Assembly (NCBI GenBank): GCA_964398655.1
Contig: CAYNNG010000024.1
Coordinates: 1-25,783, forward strand
Length of the DNA: 25,783 bases
Reading direction: 5' to 3'
From: SFFI01 sp964398655
GTDB taxonomy: Bacteria; Bacillota; Clostridia; Saccharofermentanales; DTU023
A program made the translations under genes and the position numbers. Positions 14,266-22,291 of this stretch are shown in pieces. Under the pieces are notes generated by a model. The model was not told where the DNA came from and did no database searches. It worked only from the letters and a program-made list of their open reading frames with translations. Every line of letters starts with the position of its first letter. Positions within the stretch are counted from its first letter, which is position 1.

Positions 14266-16029
14266 TTAGGCCGATGCGGAATGGCCGGGCGCGTCACGGA
14301 ATTGTAGGTCATAGAGCTCTTTATAGAGGCCCTCATGTGCATAGAGTTCTGCATGCGTGCCTCTCTCCACGATACCTTCATCCGTGAGGACGAGGATTTC
14401 ATCGGCGTTGCGGATGGTGGATAAACGGTGGGCGATCACAAAGGTGGTCCGGTCTGTGGACAGCTGGTCCAGGGCCTGCTGTACCAGGAATTCGGACTGG
14501 TTATCCAAGGCAGAAGTGGCTTCGTCTAAGACCAGGATGGGTGGGTTCTTAAGGAAGACGCGGGCAATGGAAATCCGCTGCTTTTGCCCGCCAGAGAAAC
14601 GCACGCCTTGTTCACCGCATTGGGTGTCATAGCCCTCGGGCAGGGACATGATGAAATCATGAATATTCGCTTGCTTGGCAGCTTCCATGATTTCTTCATC
14701 GCTGGCGCCGGGTTTGCCGTAGGCGATGTTGTCCCGCACTGACATATTGAAGATATAGACATCTTGCTGCACTACGGCGACATTTTCCCGCAGTGATTTC
14801 AAGGTGTAGTCTCTCACATCTACGCCATCAATGGTAATCGCTCCCTTGGACACATCATAGTAACGCGGGATCAAGGAGCAGAAAGTGGTTTTACCCCCGC
14901 CAGAAGGCCCTACTAAGGCCACCGTTTTCAGAGCAGGAATACGGAGGTTAATATTATCCAGCACATGCTCTTCCGCGTCATCATAAGCAAAGGACACATT
15001 ATTGAAAACGATATCGCCGTGCAGGCGGCCAGCTTCCATGGCGTTGGGCCGGTCTTGGACCTCCGGTTCGGTATCAATAATCTCGCAGAAGCGCTCAAAC
15101 CCAGTCATGCCTTTTTGGAATTGCTCGGTAAAGTTAATTAAAGTGCGGATGGGATCCAGGAAGAGGTTGATGTAAAGGACATAGATGACGATGTCTGAGG
15201 CCAGCATGTCTCCCCTTGCGACCGCAATCCCGCCTGCCAGAATGACAGAAATATACATCAGACCTTGCAAGAAACCGTTGACTGAGTGATAACGGCCCAT
15301 TACCAGGTAGTTACGGGTTTTCGAGTTCAAAAAGTTTTGGTTGTTCTCGTCAAAGCGCTCCAGCTCCAAGTCTTCGTTATTATAGGAAGCTACGGTGCGG
15401 ATCCCGGAGAGGGAATCTTGGGTGACGGAGTTGATCCCGGCCACGGTCTTGCGGTTCTCCATAAAGGTTCTGCGCATTTCCTTGTTCATATGCCAGGAGA
15501 AGATAAACATGAAGGTGGTCACCGCGATGAGGATGAGGGTGACCTTCCAGTTGATAGTTAAAAGGAAGATAAAAGCACCCAGGAGCTTGACTGAGGAGAT
15601 GAGGAGGTTTTCGGGACCATGGTGGGCCAACTCCGTAATATCAAATAGGTCCGCCAGGATTCGCGAGGTCATGGCGCCCGTGGAATGCTTGTCATAGTAG
15701 GAAAAGGACAGCTTCTCCATGTGGGAGAAGATTTCTCGCCGCATGTCATATTCCATGCGGGCCCCCATAATATGGCCCATGGAAGTAACGTAATATTGGC
15801 AGACCGCTTGGACCAGGTAAAGTACTAGGAGGACAAGCGAAATCAGTAAAACCGATTCCAGTATGGCCTCTGGTGTAGTGGCGTCCACAAAAACCTGGTT
15901 CATGAGGTAGCGAATAATAATGGGAAAGGCTATGCCGCACAGGGAGATGATTACTGCGCAAAACATGTCTAGCCAGAAGATACGTTTATATGGTTTATAA
16001 TAAGAAGCAAAACGTTTAATACGTTGCAT
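14266..16029 (-). CDS. ABC-type exporter half-transporter (MsbA/multidrug type)
   Basis: Inner-membrane ABC exporter with fused membrane and nucleotide-binding domains, working as a homodimer or as half of a heterodimer. Of 587 residues, about 1-320 form the type-1 ABC membrane domain with six helices. The ATPase domain (about 338-575) has Walker A GPSGGGKT (372-379), Q-loop VVQQDVYIF, signature FSGGQKQR (about 476, Phe in place of the usual Leu), Walker B ILVLDEATSALD and H-loop AHRLST. The catalytic Glu after Walker B is present, so the site looks active. No partner half-transporter lies beside it, which favours a homodimer; the upstream side ends in an assembly gap. GGGAGGG precedes the ATG, and a strong promoter lies at 16063-16091. 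The substrate cannot be told; lipids or drugs are typical of the family. Confidence 0.92.
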   Translation of the reverse strand: MQRIKRFASYYKPYKRIFWLDMFCAVIISLCGIAFPIIIRYLMNQVFVDATTPEAILESVLLISLVLLVLYLVQAVCQYYVTSMGHIMGARMEYDMRREIFSHMEKLSFSYYDKHSTGAMTSRILADLFDITELAHHGPENLLISSVKLLGAFIFLLTINWKVTLILIAVTTFMFIFSWHMNKEMRRTFMENRKTVAGINSVTQDSLSGIRTVASYNNEDLELERFDENNQNFLNSKTRNYLVMGRYHSVNGFLQGLMYISVILAGGIAVARGDMLASDIVIYVLYINLFLDPIRTLINFTEQFQKGMTGFERFCEIIDTEPEVQDRPNAMEAGRLHGDIVFNNVSFAYDDAEEHVLDNINLRIPALKTVALVGPSGGGKTTFCSLIPRYYDVSKGAITIDGVDVRDYTLKSLRENVAVVQQDVYIFNMSVRDNIAYGKPGASDEEIMEAAKQANIHDFIMSLPEGYDTQCGEQGVRFSGGQKQRISIARVFLKNPPILVLDEATSALDNQSEFLVQQALDQLSTDRTTFVIAHRLSTIRNADEILVLTDEGIVERGTHAELYAHEGLYKELYDLQFRDAPGHSASA

Positions 16030-16062
16030 AACATCCCTCCCTTGTAATTTTCAGACCATTTT

Positions 16063-16091
16063 ATTATAGGCGACGGGGGTGGGGCTGACAA
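16063..16091 (-). promoter_or_regulatory. Sigma-A-type promoter of the ABC exporter gene
   Basis: TTGTCA (16086-16091), 17-nt spacer, TATAAT (16063-16068) on the minus strand. The spacer is unusually C-rich. It shows that the exporter starts its own transcription unit next to the assembly gap. Confidence 0.75.
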
Positions 16092-16128
16092 AATATAAAT
16101 AGTAATTGATAGCAAATAGAGAAGATTT

Positions 16129-16228
16129 NNNNNNNNNNNNNNNNNNNNNNNNNNNNNNNNNNNNNNNNNNNNNNNNNNNNNNNNNNNNNNNNNNNNNNNN
16201 NNNNNNNNNNNNNNNNNNNNNNNNNNNN
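16129..16228. other. Assembly gap of exactly 100 N
   Basis: A run of 100 undetermined bases, the usual placeholder for a scaffold join of unknown length. Any gene, promoter or riboswitch here is invisible, and the linkage of the left and right halves of the window rests on scaffolding alone. Confidence 0.99.
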
Positions 16229-16232
16229 AGGT

Positions 16233-16817
16233 ATGTCGGTTACAGAAGGCACTGAAAAACATATGTCTGGGGAGCGGCCCTTTTTCCGCAAATCAGATTT
16301 CCTCGTGGTAGGCCTAGTCTTGGCTTTGGCTTGCGGTCTCTTTGTGGCCAAGCTTTCCGCCAACCGGGCCAGACCTGACCAGGACTTACTGGCAGAAATT
16401 TACCAAGATAACCAACTCTTGGCCCGGGTTCCCCTGCGGGGACTTGAGGCCGGGTCTTACCATTTGGCAGATTTACCGCATATGGATACGGAAAACCAGT
16501 TGTTAAGCAGCCCAGAACCAAGCCCTGCAAACTCTGATCCAGACCAGGCGGAGGCAGGACAAGATCAAGCAGTTTACAGTATTGAGCATTATCTCTTTGC
16601 GGCAGATGGCCAGGGAGGCTTAAAAGTAGCTGAAGCGCCTTGCCCGGACCGGCTCTGTGAGCGAGGCGGCTACTTGCACCAGGTAGGAGATATCAGCATT
16701 TGCGTGCCCGGTCAGGTCTTGGTTAAAGTTGTGACTCCCGACGACCAAGCAGCCGAGGCAGATCTAGATATTGTCATCGGGGAAGGAAAAAGCACCGCAG
16801 AGACCCAAGCACCCTAA
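16233..16817 (+). CDS. NusG domain II-containing membrane-anchored protein
   Basis: A 194-residue protein of the NusG_II (DUF1312-type) family, not the transcription factor NusG. A short cytoplasmic N-terminus leads into one membrane anchor (about 23-40), then an extracytoplasmic domain. The family signature is clear: APCPDRLCERGG with Cys137 and Cys142, then ISICVPGQVLVKV with Cys157. A Pro/Ser/Asp/Gln-rich insert (about 92-112) interrupts the domain. The three cysteines could form a disulfide or bind a cofactor; the function is not established. It starts four bases after the assembly gap. The ATG at 16233 has only AGG visible before it. A second in-frame ATG at 16263, with GAAGG upstream, is a real alternative, and the gene could also extend into the gap. 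It is followed by Gx after 95 nt, the usual partner. Confidence 0.8.
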   Translation: MSVTEGTEKHMSGERPFFRKSDFLVVGLVLALACGLFVAKLSANRARPDQDLLAEIYQDNQLLARVPLRGLEAGSYHLADLPHMDTENQLLSSPEPSPANSDPDQAEAGQDQAVYSIEHYLFAADGQGGLKVAEAPCPDRLCERGGYLHQVGDISICVPGQVLVKVVTPDDQAAEADLDIVIGEGKSTAETQAP

Positions 16818-16912
16818 GCGAGTTCAGAACGAGAGAGCCTAGAACAAGCCAAGAGACAACAGCAGATTTATAGTTCACCTGTAGGTTCCTGGACCTGCCT
16901 AAGAAGATCCCT

Positions 16913-17470
16913 ATGAAAGCAGAATTTACTGAAGAAAAGAAATTGCAAGACAGCTTGGCAAACCAGAGACAGCAAACCCGCCGCCTGGCCTATACGGCCC
17001 TGCTTTTTGCGCTAACTCTCACCTTCTCCTACCTGGAAGGTCTCCTTCCTCCCCTGGGTCCCTTTCCCCTTAAATATGGTCTGGCCAACACCCCCATCAT
17101 TCTGAGTATTATCACTAACGGTCTGCCCCTGGCCCTAGCCCTGGCCCTGTTTAAGTCAGCATTCGCCCTGGCTAGCAGAGGTGCCATGGCGGCCCTCCTG
17201 AGTCTGGCAGGTGGCCTCATATCCACCCTGATCATGTGGGCTGTAGACCGGGCCAGCAAAGGCCGGATTTCCCTCTACCTCTTGTCGGCTCTGGGAGCTT
17301 TGGGCCACAATGCAGGCCAGATTCTCGTCCTGCTGATCTTATACGGACAGAATATGCAGAGTTTCTTTTTGGGCCTCTTCCCCTTGCTATTAATTTTAGC
17401 CTTAGCTTCCGCTTGGATTACCGCGGCTCTTACCCAGCTGATTCTCAAACATTTACCCGCCGACTTCTAA
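16913..17470 (+). CDS. Gx transporter family membrane protein (often labelled heptaprenyl diphosphate synthase component I)
   Basis: A 185-residue integral membrane protein with about five hydrophobic helices after a charged N-terminus (1-24). Family marks are SYLEGLLPP (39-47), KYGLANTPIIL (54-64), a Ser/Ala/Gly-rich central helix, and GALGHNAGQ (128-136). The database label as a component of heptaprenyl diphosphate synthase is doubtful for such a polytopic protein. The fold and size look more like a small membrane transport component, and that is my inference. It follows the NusG_II gene in the same direction, a pairing common in Firmicutes and often near ApbE or Rnf genes, none of which is seen here. 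The ATG has only a weak AAGAAG upstream, so translation may be low or coupled. A strong bidirectional terminator follows. Confidence 0.82.
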   Translation: MKAEFTEEKKLQDSLANQRQQTRRLAYTALLFALTLTFSYLEGLLPPLGPFPLKYGLANTPIILSIITNGLPLALALALFKSAFALASRGAMAALLSLAGGLISTLIMWAVDRASKGRISLYLLSALGALGHNAGQILVLLILYGQNMQSFFLGLFPLLLILALASAWITAALTQLILKHLPADF

Positions 17471-17502
17471 ACCCAAGAGCTCAGATACCAACCCTAAGCA
17501 AA

Positions 17503-17541
17503 AAAACTGCCTCCACTCTGGGCTCAGAGGGAGGCAGTTTT
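17503..17541. terminator. Bidirectional terminator between Gx and malic enzyme
   Basis: AAAACTGCCTCC pairs with GGAGGCAGTTTT, and past one bulged A, CTCTG pairs with CAGAG around a GGCT loop. T runs follow on both strands. It sits between two convergent genes, 33 nt past the Gx stop and 22 nt past the malic enzyme stop. Confidence 0.95.
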
Positions 17542-17562
17542 ACTTGGCTTTTGGGGAAAATC

Positions 17563-18750
17563 TTAGCGACGTGCTACACCTGTGTCGCGGGCAGCCTGGG
17601 CTACGGCTTTAGCTACGGCCTTTGCCACTTCGGGGTTAAAGGCTTCGGGCGTGATAGTCTTATTGGCCAGTTCTTCTTCCGTAACCATTTCGGCAATGGC
17701 GTGGGCTGCGGCCAGCTTCATCTCCATGTTAATTTCTGATGCTCCCACATCAAAGGCGCCACGGAAAACGCCTGGGAAAGCATTGACATTGTTGATCTGG
17801 TTGGGGTGGTCAGACCGGCCGGTGGCAACAATAGCGGCGCCACCTGCATAGGCATCTTCTGGTTCAATTTCCGGTGTGGGGTTAGCACAGGCCATGACAA
17901 TAGAATCCTTATTCATGGTCTTAACCATTTCGGTGGTCATAACGTGAGGGGCAGAAACTCCAATAAAGACATCGGCACCCACCAGAGCATCCGCTAAGCT
18001 GCCGGACCGTTTTTGGGGATTGCCGCGTTTTGCGATGGCCTCCTTGTATTTATTCATACCTTCAGGACGGCCCTCATAGCAAATTCCCCGTCTATCCACC
18101 AAGAGGAGTTCTTGGCAGCCAGCGTTGAGAATGAGCTCAGAAATAGCAATTCCCGCAGCGCCGGCACCGTTCATGACAATCTTGGTAGTCTTGATGTCAC
18201 GGCCGGTAATCTTGAGGGCGTTTACAATACCTGCGTAGGTAACAATGGCTGTACCGTGCTGGTCGTCGTGGAAAACAGGGATGTCCAGTTTCTCTTTGAG
18301 GGCAGCTTCAATTTCAAAGCAGCGGGGGGCGGCAATGTCTTCCAGGTTAATACCTCCGAAAGAGCCCGCAATATTTACCGCGGTACGAATGATTTCGTCC
18401 GTATCTTGGCTGGCAACACACAGGGGGAAGGCGTCTACATCACCAAAGGCCTTAAATAGGGCACATTTACCTTCCATTACGGGCATCGCAGCCTCGGGGC
18501 CAATATTGCCCAGGCCCAGGACAGCAGACCCGTCGGTCAAGACCAAGCACAAGTTCCAGCGTCTTGTAAGGTTAAAGGATTCAGCGGGATCTTTGGCAAT
18601 TGCTAAGCAGGGTTCGGCGACTCCTGGCGTATAGGCCAAGGACAAGTCTTCTGTGTTCTTGACCGGAACCCGCGGCTGAATCTCAATCTTACCCCGCCAT
18701 TCGCGGTGGGCAGCCAAGGAAAGCTTGGCATAGTCTTTCTTTTCACTCAT
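17563..18750 (-). CDS. NAD(P)-dependent malic enzyme (oxaloacetate-decarboxylating), short bacterial type
   Basis: Oxidative decarboxylation of malate to pyruvate and CO2 with a divalent metal. The 395-residue length fits the short clostridial/Bacillus type without a phosphotransacetylase extension. Catalytic residues are visible: Tyr40 (AYTPGVAEPC), Lys95 (MEGKCALFKAFGDVDAFP) and metal ligands Glu137/Asp138 (NLEDIAAP) and Asp162 (FHDDQHGTA). The Rossmann motif NGAGAAG (194-200) is followed by Asp219 at the end of the second strand (LLLVDRRG), which leans towards NAD, but this is not decisive. AGGAGG lies upstream of the ATG. It follows the S9 peptidase gene by 45 nt with only a small hairpin between, so it may be the last gene of the deoC transcript. 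I see no clear promoter for it. Confidence 0.95.
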   Translation of the reverse strand: MSEKKDYAKLSLAAHREWRGKIEIQPRVPVKNTEDLSLAYTPGVAEPCLAIAKDPAESFNLTRRWNLCLVLTDGSAVLGLGNIGPEAAMPVMEGKCALFKAFGDVDAFPLCVASQDTDEIIRTAVNIAGSFGGINLEDIAAPRCFEIEAALKEKLDIPVFHDDQHGTAIVTYAGIVNALKITGRDIKTTKIVMNGAGAAGIAISELILNAGCQELLLVDRRGICYEGRPEGMNKYKEAIAKRGNPQKRSGSLADALVGADVFIGVSAPHVMTTEMVKTMNKDSIVMACANPTPEIEPEDAYAGGAAIVATGRSDHPNQINNVNAFPGVFRGAFDVGASEINMEMKLAAAHAIAEMVTEEELANKTITPEAFNPEVAKAVAKAVAQAARDTGVARR

Positions 18751-18770
18751 GATGAGTCCTCCTATATTTT

Positions 18771-18787
18771 CGAGAGTCGGGCTCTCG
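18771..18787 (-). promoter_or_regulatory. Intercistronic hairpin between the S9 peptidase and malic enzyme genes
   Basis: CGAGAG pairs with CTCTCG around a 5-nt loop. On the minus strand it is followed by AAAATATAGG, so it is not a terminator for the peptidase gene. It could be an mRNA-stabilising or processing hairpin. The role is inferred. Confidence 0.35.
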
Positions 18788-18795
18788 TCTTTTCC

Positions 18796-20862
18796 TTAAT
18801 TATTTTCTTCCTGGGATTTAACCAGGTATTGGTCCATCCATTCGGTAATAGCCTTCAAGCGCAGTTTGCGGGCTTGAGGCTTGCCAGACCGAGACAATTC
18901 GTGGGTTTCTTCGTGGAAAATATACATCTCCGAGGGGATATCCCGATCCTTAAGGGCTGTAAAGAGCTGGTAGCCTTGTTCCAGCGGACAGCGGTAGTCC
19001 TTGGCCGAGTGGATAATCAGGGTTGGCGTCTTGCAGGAGTTAATGTAGCGCAGGGGCGAGAATTCCCACAATTTCAAGAAGCCAGCCTGGTCAAAGGTCA
19101 GGGTGTCATTTTGGTCTGTGGCAAAGTAATAACCAATGTCTGAGGTGCCATAGAAGGAAATCCAGTTAGTGATAGATCTTTGGGTGGCAGCAGCGGCAAA
19201 GCGGTCAGTATGTCCAATAATCCAGTTGGTCATAAAGCCGCCATAGGAGCCACCTGTGACGCCCAGGCGCTGGCGGTCAATCTCGGGTATGGCTGTGAGG
19301 CAAGCATCTAAGAAATGCATAATATCCTCATAGTCTACCGAACCATATTTGCCACGGATATCGGCAAAGGCATCACCCCTGCCGCCTGATCCCCGAGGAT
19401 TGCAGTAAAGTACAAAGTAACCGCGTTGGGCCCAAACCTGCATTTCATGGAAGAAAACTGCACCGTAGGCGGTACGAGGGCCACCGTGAACGTCTAAAAT
19501 GGCGGGATAGCTGCCACCCTTGACGAAGTCCCGAGGGTAAATGACCCAACCGTCAATATCTTCCGCCTGACCTGCGGTCAGGGGCACGGGCCTAAGCAAT
19601 TCATATTCTTTAAATAAGTTGCTGTTCCACTCGCTGAGCTTTTTGCTGGCAAAACCGGAAGGCCCCTGGCTAATTAAGCAAAGCTCTGCAGGCAGATAAT
19701 CCTGCATGGCCGTACAGAGGAAACTTGGCCCCCAAGGGGCAATACCCAGGATAGCTCCGTCCGCGTCCCAAATTTTGGAGGGTTCTTCACCGGGCTGGAT
19801 GGCATAAAGAGCATCGTGGTCGCGATCTGTGGCCACAAAGTAGAAGACTCCGTTTTTGACAAAAGAGCCAGGCTTACCGCCAAAATCAATGTCCGTGTTC
19901 AGACAAGAATAAAATTCATAAGACTTTTCGGAGACGGCTTCCAGCTGTCCTCTTTCTTCATGTAATTGGTAGATACAAGGAGATTGATTGATCCCGTATT
20001 CCTGCATGTCGCAGGCCAGAACAAAGAGGGCTTCCTCATCAGCTAATTGACCCTCCCAGGCAAAAGAAAAGTCCCAGTCTCCTTCCGCGTAGAGTTGGAC
20101 AGGAGGCGTAAGAGGAATAGTTTCTCCTAAGTTGAGGTCAGCCTGAGGAAGCGCAAATTTATAGAGATGGTTAAAGAGCTCCGCCTTGTGACCGCGGGTT
20201 CTGGCGCCAAAAAATAAACGGGCCTTGTCTTCACTTAAAGCGTAGAAATCAACATCAAGCTCTTCTTTCGAGATCCGCTCCAGTTGTCCGCTGGGGGCAT
20301 GGAAGAGGAAAAGTCCGGTCCGCTCCCCTTCTGTATAATCAGTGCCATTAAAATAAAAGGGAATTTCTGTGAGATGGGCAGCAAAGGCCGCCTTTTCTAT
20401 AGCCTTCTTTTGCTCCTTACGCTGGTCTTCAGGCAGGATATAGGCATTGGGAAGTTCGCGGTTAAAGCCTGCTTGAAGCAGATAATAGCCATGTCCCAGA
20501 CTTTCGATAGCCTGGACTTCCAGGGCCAGCTGGAAAGCGGGTGCCGCTTCCCCTCCACTCAGAGAAAGCCGGTAGCAGCTGGTAAAGGCCAGGTCTTCCT
20601 TGGCCCGGTCTTTTTCCTTCGCCGTCCGGTTGCTGGTAAAGAGAATATGGTCATTATCTTCCCAACAGAAATCTCTGACCTGATCGTCAAAGGTGAGCTG
20701 GCGGAAACTGCTGCCGTCAGAAAGCCAGAGATTAGATTTGTATTGGTTATCCTCAAAATCAAGCTGGGAGAGCACCAAGCCCAGTTGCGTCTCGGCAGGG
20801 TTTGCCGCAATTTTTCCGGGCATGCTTAACTTATCTAAAAAATCATAATCAATTGTCTTCAT
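18796..20862 (-). CDS. S9 family serine peptidase (prolyl oligopeptidase / acylaminoacyl-peptidase type)
   Basis: Serine peptidase for short peptides, 688 residues. The N-terminal two thirds (about 1-430) look like a seven-bladed beta-propeller: WLSDGSSFRQLT, ILFTSNRTAKEKD and RLFFGARTRGHK are typical blade sequences. The C-terminal alpha/beta-hydrolase domain carries VHGGPRTAYGA, the nucleophile Ser539 in GGSYGGF, Asp622 in SAKDYRCP and His654 in ETHELSRSG. There is no signal peptide, so it acts in the cytoplasm. I start it at the ATG at 20862, with GAGG nine bases upstream. The in-frame TTG five codons earlier overlaps that site. It lies 18 nt after the unknown gene at 20881 and is likely co-transcribed with it and deoC. 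The dipeptidyl or acylaminoacyl specificity cannot be decided from sequence. Confidence 0.93.
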   Translation of the reverse strand: MKTIDYDFLDKLSMPGKIAANPAETQLGLVLSQLDFEDNQYKSNLWLSDGSSFRQLTFDDQVRDFCWEDNDHILFTSNRTAKEKDRAKEDLAFTSCYRLSLSGGEAAPAFQLALEVQAIESLGHGYYLLQAGFNRELPNAYILPEDQRKEQKKAIEKAAFAAHLTEIPFYFNGTDYTEGERTGLFLFHAPSGQLERISKEELDVDFYALSEDKARLFFGARTRGHKAELFNHLYKFALPQADLNLGETIPLTPPVQLYAEGDWDFSFAWEGQLADEEALFVLACDMQEYGINQSPCIYQLHEERGQLEAVSEKSYEFYSCLNTDIDFGGKPGSFVKNGVFYFVATDRDHDALYAIQPGEEPSKIWDADGAILGIAPWGPSFLCTAMQDYLPAELCLISQGPSGFASKKLSEWNSNLFKEYELLRPVPLTAGQAEDIDGWVIYPRDFVKGGSYPAILDVHGGPRTAYGAVFFHEMQVWAQRGYFVLYCNPRGSGGRGDAFADIRGKYGSVDYEDIMHFLDACLTAIPEIDRQRLGVTGGSYGGFMTNWIIGHTDRFAAAATQRSITNWISFYGTSDIGYYFATDQNDTLTFDQAGFLKLWEFSPLRYINSCKTPTLIIHSAKDYRCPLEQGYQLFTALKDRDIPSEMYIFHEETHELSRSGKPQARKLRLKAITEWMDQYLVKSQEENN

Positions 20863-20880
20863 ACATCTAGTCCTCAAAAA

Positions 20881-21414
20881 CTATTTGGCTGCTTTAGCCA
20901 GCTCTGCTAGGACATAATCTGCCACTGGCAGTTCGCCTATCGTGGGTTGGGCATCTGGGTCAAACACATTTACGGTGATTTTAAAGAAATTAATGAATAG
21001 TTTATCGCCCCGCAGGGTAGATAGTTCGGTCGTACCAGGGTAAAAGATGACTTCCATTTTTTCATAGGGAATACCGTCCGGCAGCTCACCCAACCGAGAG
21101 TCCAAATTCATGGTTTTCACGGGCTCCAGCATCATCTCGGTCACACCCAGGTCTTCCATCATCCACATATTGTTATTCCAGAAACGCTTCTCCCTTTTGC
21201 TAGCATCGGAGAGAAGTTCGCGGTTGGAAATCGCCGACAAGACACGGCGGAAAGAGTTTTGGTCAAAATCTTGGTCATAGGCCGCGGCCATCTCGGGGCT
21301 GCCAGCCAGGTTGATATAAAATTCGTCGGCCAATTTTTCTTTGTCTTTGAGGCTGGCCCAGATAAAGAGCATGGACTCCAGGGCCTTCATGTTAATCACC
21401 ACTTGTTTAAGCAT
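20881..21414 (-). CDS. Conserved-looking hypothetical protein between deoC and an S9 peptidase
   Basis: A 177-residue soluble protein without signal peptide or membrane segment. The first half is helical (MLKQVVINMKALESMLFIWASLKDKEKLADEF...), with a motif-like SAISNRELLSD and a Trp/Met/Asn-rich WNNNMWMMEDL. The second half is likely beta-rich (KMEVIFYPGTTELSTLRGDKLFINFFKITVN). It reminds me of uncharacterised proteins named after Treponema TDE2712, but I hold that only weakly. No enzymatic motif is visible. The gene is real: an AAGGAGG lies in the last codons of deoC, its ATG is 4 nt after the deoC stop, and its codon use matches its neighbours. Translational coupling to deoC suggests a linked role, but no function is assigned. 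Confidence 0.75.
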   Translation of the reverse strand: MLKQVVINMKALESMLFIWASLKDKEKLADEFYINLAGSPEMAAAYDQDFDQNSFRRVLSAISNRELLSDASKREKRFWNNNMWMMEDLGVTEMMLEPVKTMNLDSRLGELPDGIPYEKMEVIFYPGTTELSTLRGDKLFINFFKITVNVFDPDAQPTIGELPVADYVLAELAKAAK

Positions 21415-21418
21415 TTTA

Positions 21419-22066
21419 TTATGCCTCCTTCTTAAGAAGTTTCATGCCGTCACCCGCGCCTAGGCGGCTGGCACCAGCCTCCAGCAGGGCTTGAGCAAAC
21501 TCTGGGGTACGAATACCGCCTGAAGCTTTAACACCTAAACGGTCGCCCACAGTTTCGCGCATTAATTTTACATCTTCTATAGTCGCTCCGCCTGAGGAAA
21601 AGCCGGTAGAAGTTTTCACAAAGGCTGCTCCGGCCTTTTCTGCAGCTTGACAGGCCTTGACCTTTTCCTGGTCAGTCAGCAGGCAAGTTTCAATAATAAC
21701 CTTAACTAGGGCAGGCTTGGCCGCGGCAACCACCACTTGTATATCAGCTTCCACCCGGTCCCACCGGCCTTGCTTGGCCGCTCCAATATTTATTACCATG
21801 TCAATCTCTTGCGCGCCGTCCGCTACCGCTTGTTGAGCCTCAAAGGCTTTGGCAGCAGTGGACATAGCCCCCAAGGGAAAGCCCACTACAGAACAAGCTT
21901 TAACCTCAGAGCCCGCGAGCTCCTGGACAATAAAGGGAATATTTGCAGAGTTCACGCAGACGGAGGCAAAACCTTGCTCCTTGGCTTCCCGGCAATAACG
22001 CGCGATTATCTCTTCTGTAGCATCAGCCTTAAGCATGGTGTGATCTATATATGAGGCTAAAGACAT
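21419..22066 (-). CDS. deoC: Deoxyribose-phosphate aldolase
   Basis: Class I aldolase that splits 2-deoxyribose-5-phosphate into glyceraldehyde-3-phosphate and acetaldehyde, the last step of deoxynucleoside breakdown. The 215-residue length is normal for Firmicutes. The Schiff-base lysine is Lys151 in FVKTSTGFS, with Asp89 (EIDMVINIG) and Lys180 (GVKASGGIR) as its catalytic partners. YIDHTMLKADAT and VVGFPLG are family hallmarks. AAGGAGG precedes the ATG. No nucleoside phosphorylase or phosphopentomutase gene lies beside it. It appears to be the first gene of a leftward unit continuing into the unknown gene, the S9 peptidase and possibly malic enzyme. I cannot point to a convincing promoter in the 225-nt spacer upstream. 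Confidence 0.97.
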   Translation of the reverse strand: MSLASYIDHTMLKADATEEIIARYCREAKEQGFASVCVNSANIPFIVQELAGSEVKACSVVGFPLGAMSTAAKAFEAQQAVADGAQEIDMVINIGAAKQGRWDRVEADIQVVVAAAKPALVKVIIETCLLTDQEKVKACQAAEKAGAAFVKTSTGFSSGGATIEDVKLMRETVGDRLGVKASGGIRTPEFAQALLEAGASRLGAGDGMKLLKKEA

Positions 22067-22181
22067 AAGTTCCTCCTTTTGGCACGTTGGCCACCCTATA
22101 AAGGTAACACAAGAGCTGCTAGCTTACCATAGCTGGTGCGAAGCTCTGCCAGAGAAGTGTGTTATGCTTAGCATGCTTTGA

Positions 22182-22263
22182 GCCGGGCCAGGCTCTGCGC
22201 CAAATGCAGAACTGGTAAACCGAACTTGGCCTTGATTGTCGCCAAGGTGACCTAGGGCCCGGC
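22182..22263 (+). repeat. Foldable inverted repeat in the deoC-folP spacer
   Basis: GCCGGGCC (22182-22189) and GGCCCGGC (22256-22263) are perfectly complementary. They enclose two smaller hairpins, TCTGC/GCAGA and CTTGG/CCAAG. The enclosed 82-nt segment could form a branched RNA on either strand, in the folP leader or ahead of deoC. A random 8-bp inverted repeat in a spacer of this size is not rare, so this is weak. The rest of the 225-nt spacer shows no gene or clear promoter. Confidence 0.25.
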
Positions 22264-22291
22264 AAAATATAAAGCCTTAAAGGAGTTGTTC

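Noticed and set aside
22067..22110. AGGGTGG on the minus strand upstream of deoC, like the start of a T-box antiterminator motif
   Set aside because: The rest of the T-box sequence does not match, no terminator/antiterminator pair is seen, and deoC is not a T-box-type gene.
22182..22263. tRNA-like cloverleaf
   Set aside because: Length is near that of a tRNA, but no T-loop GTTCRA in the right place, no 7-bp acceptor and no anticodon arm of proper size on either strand.
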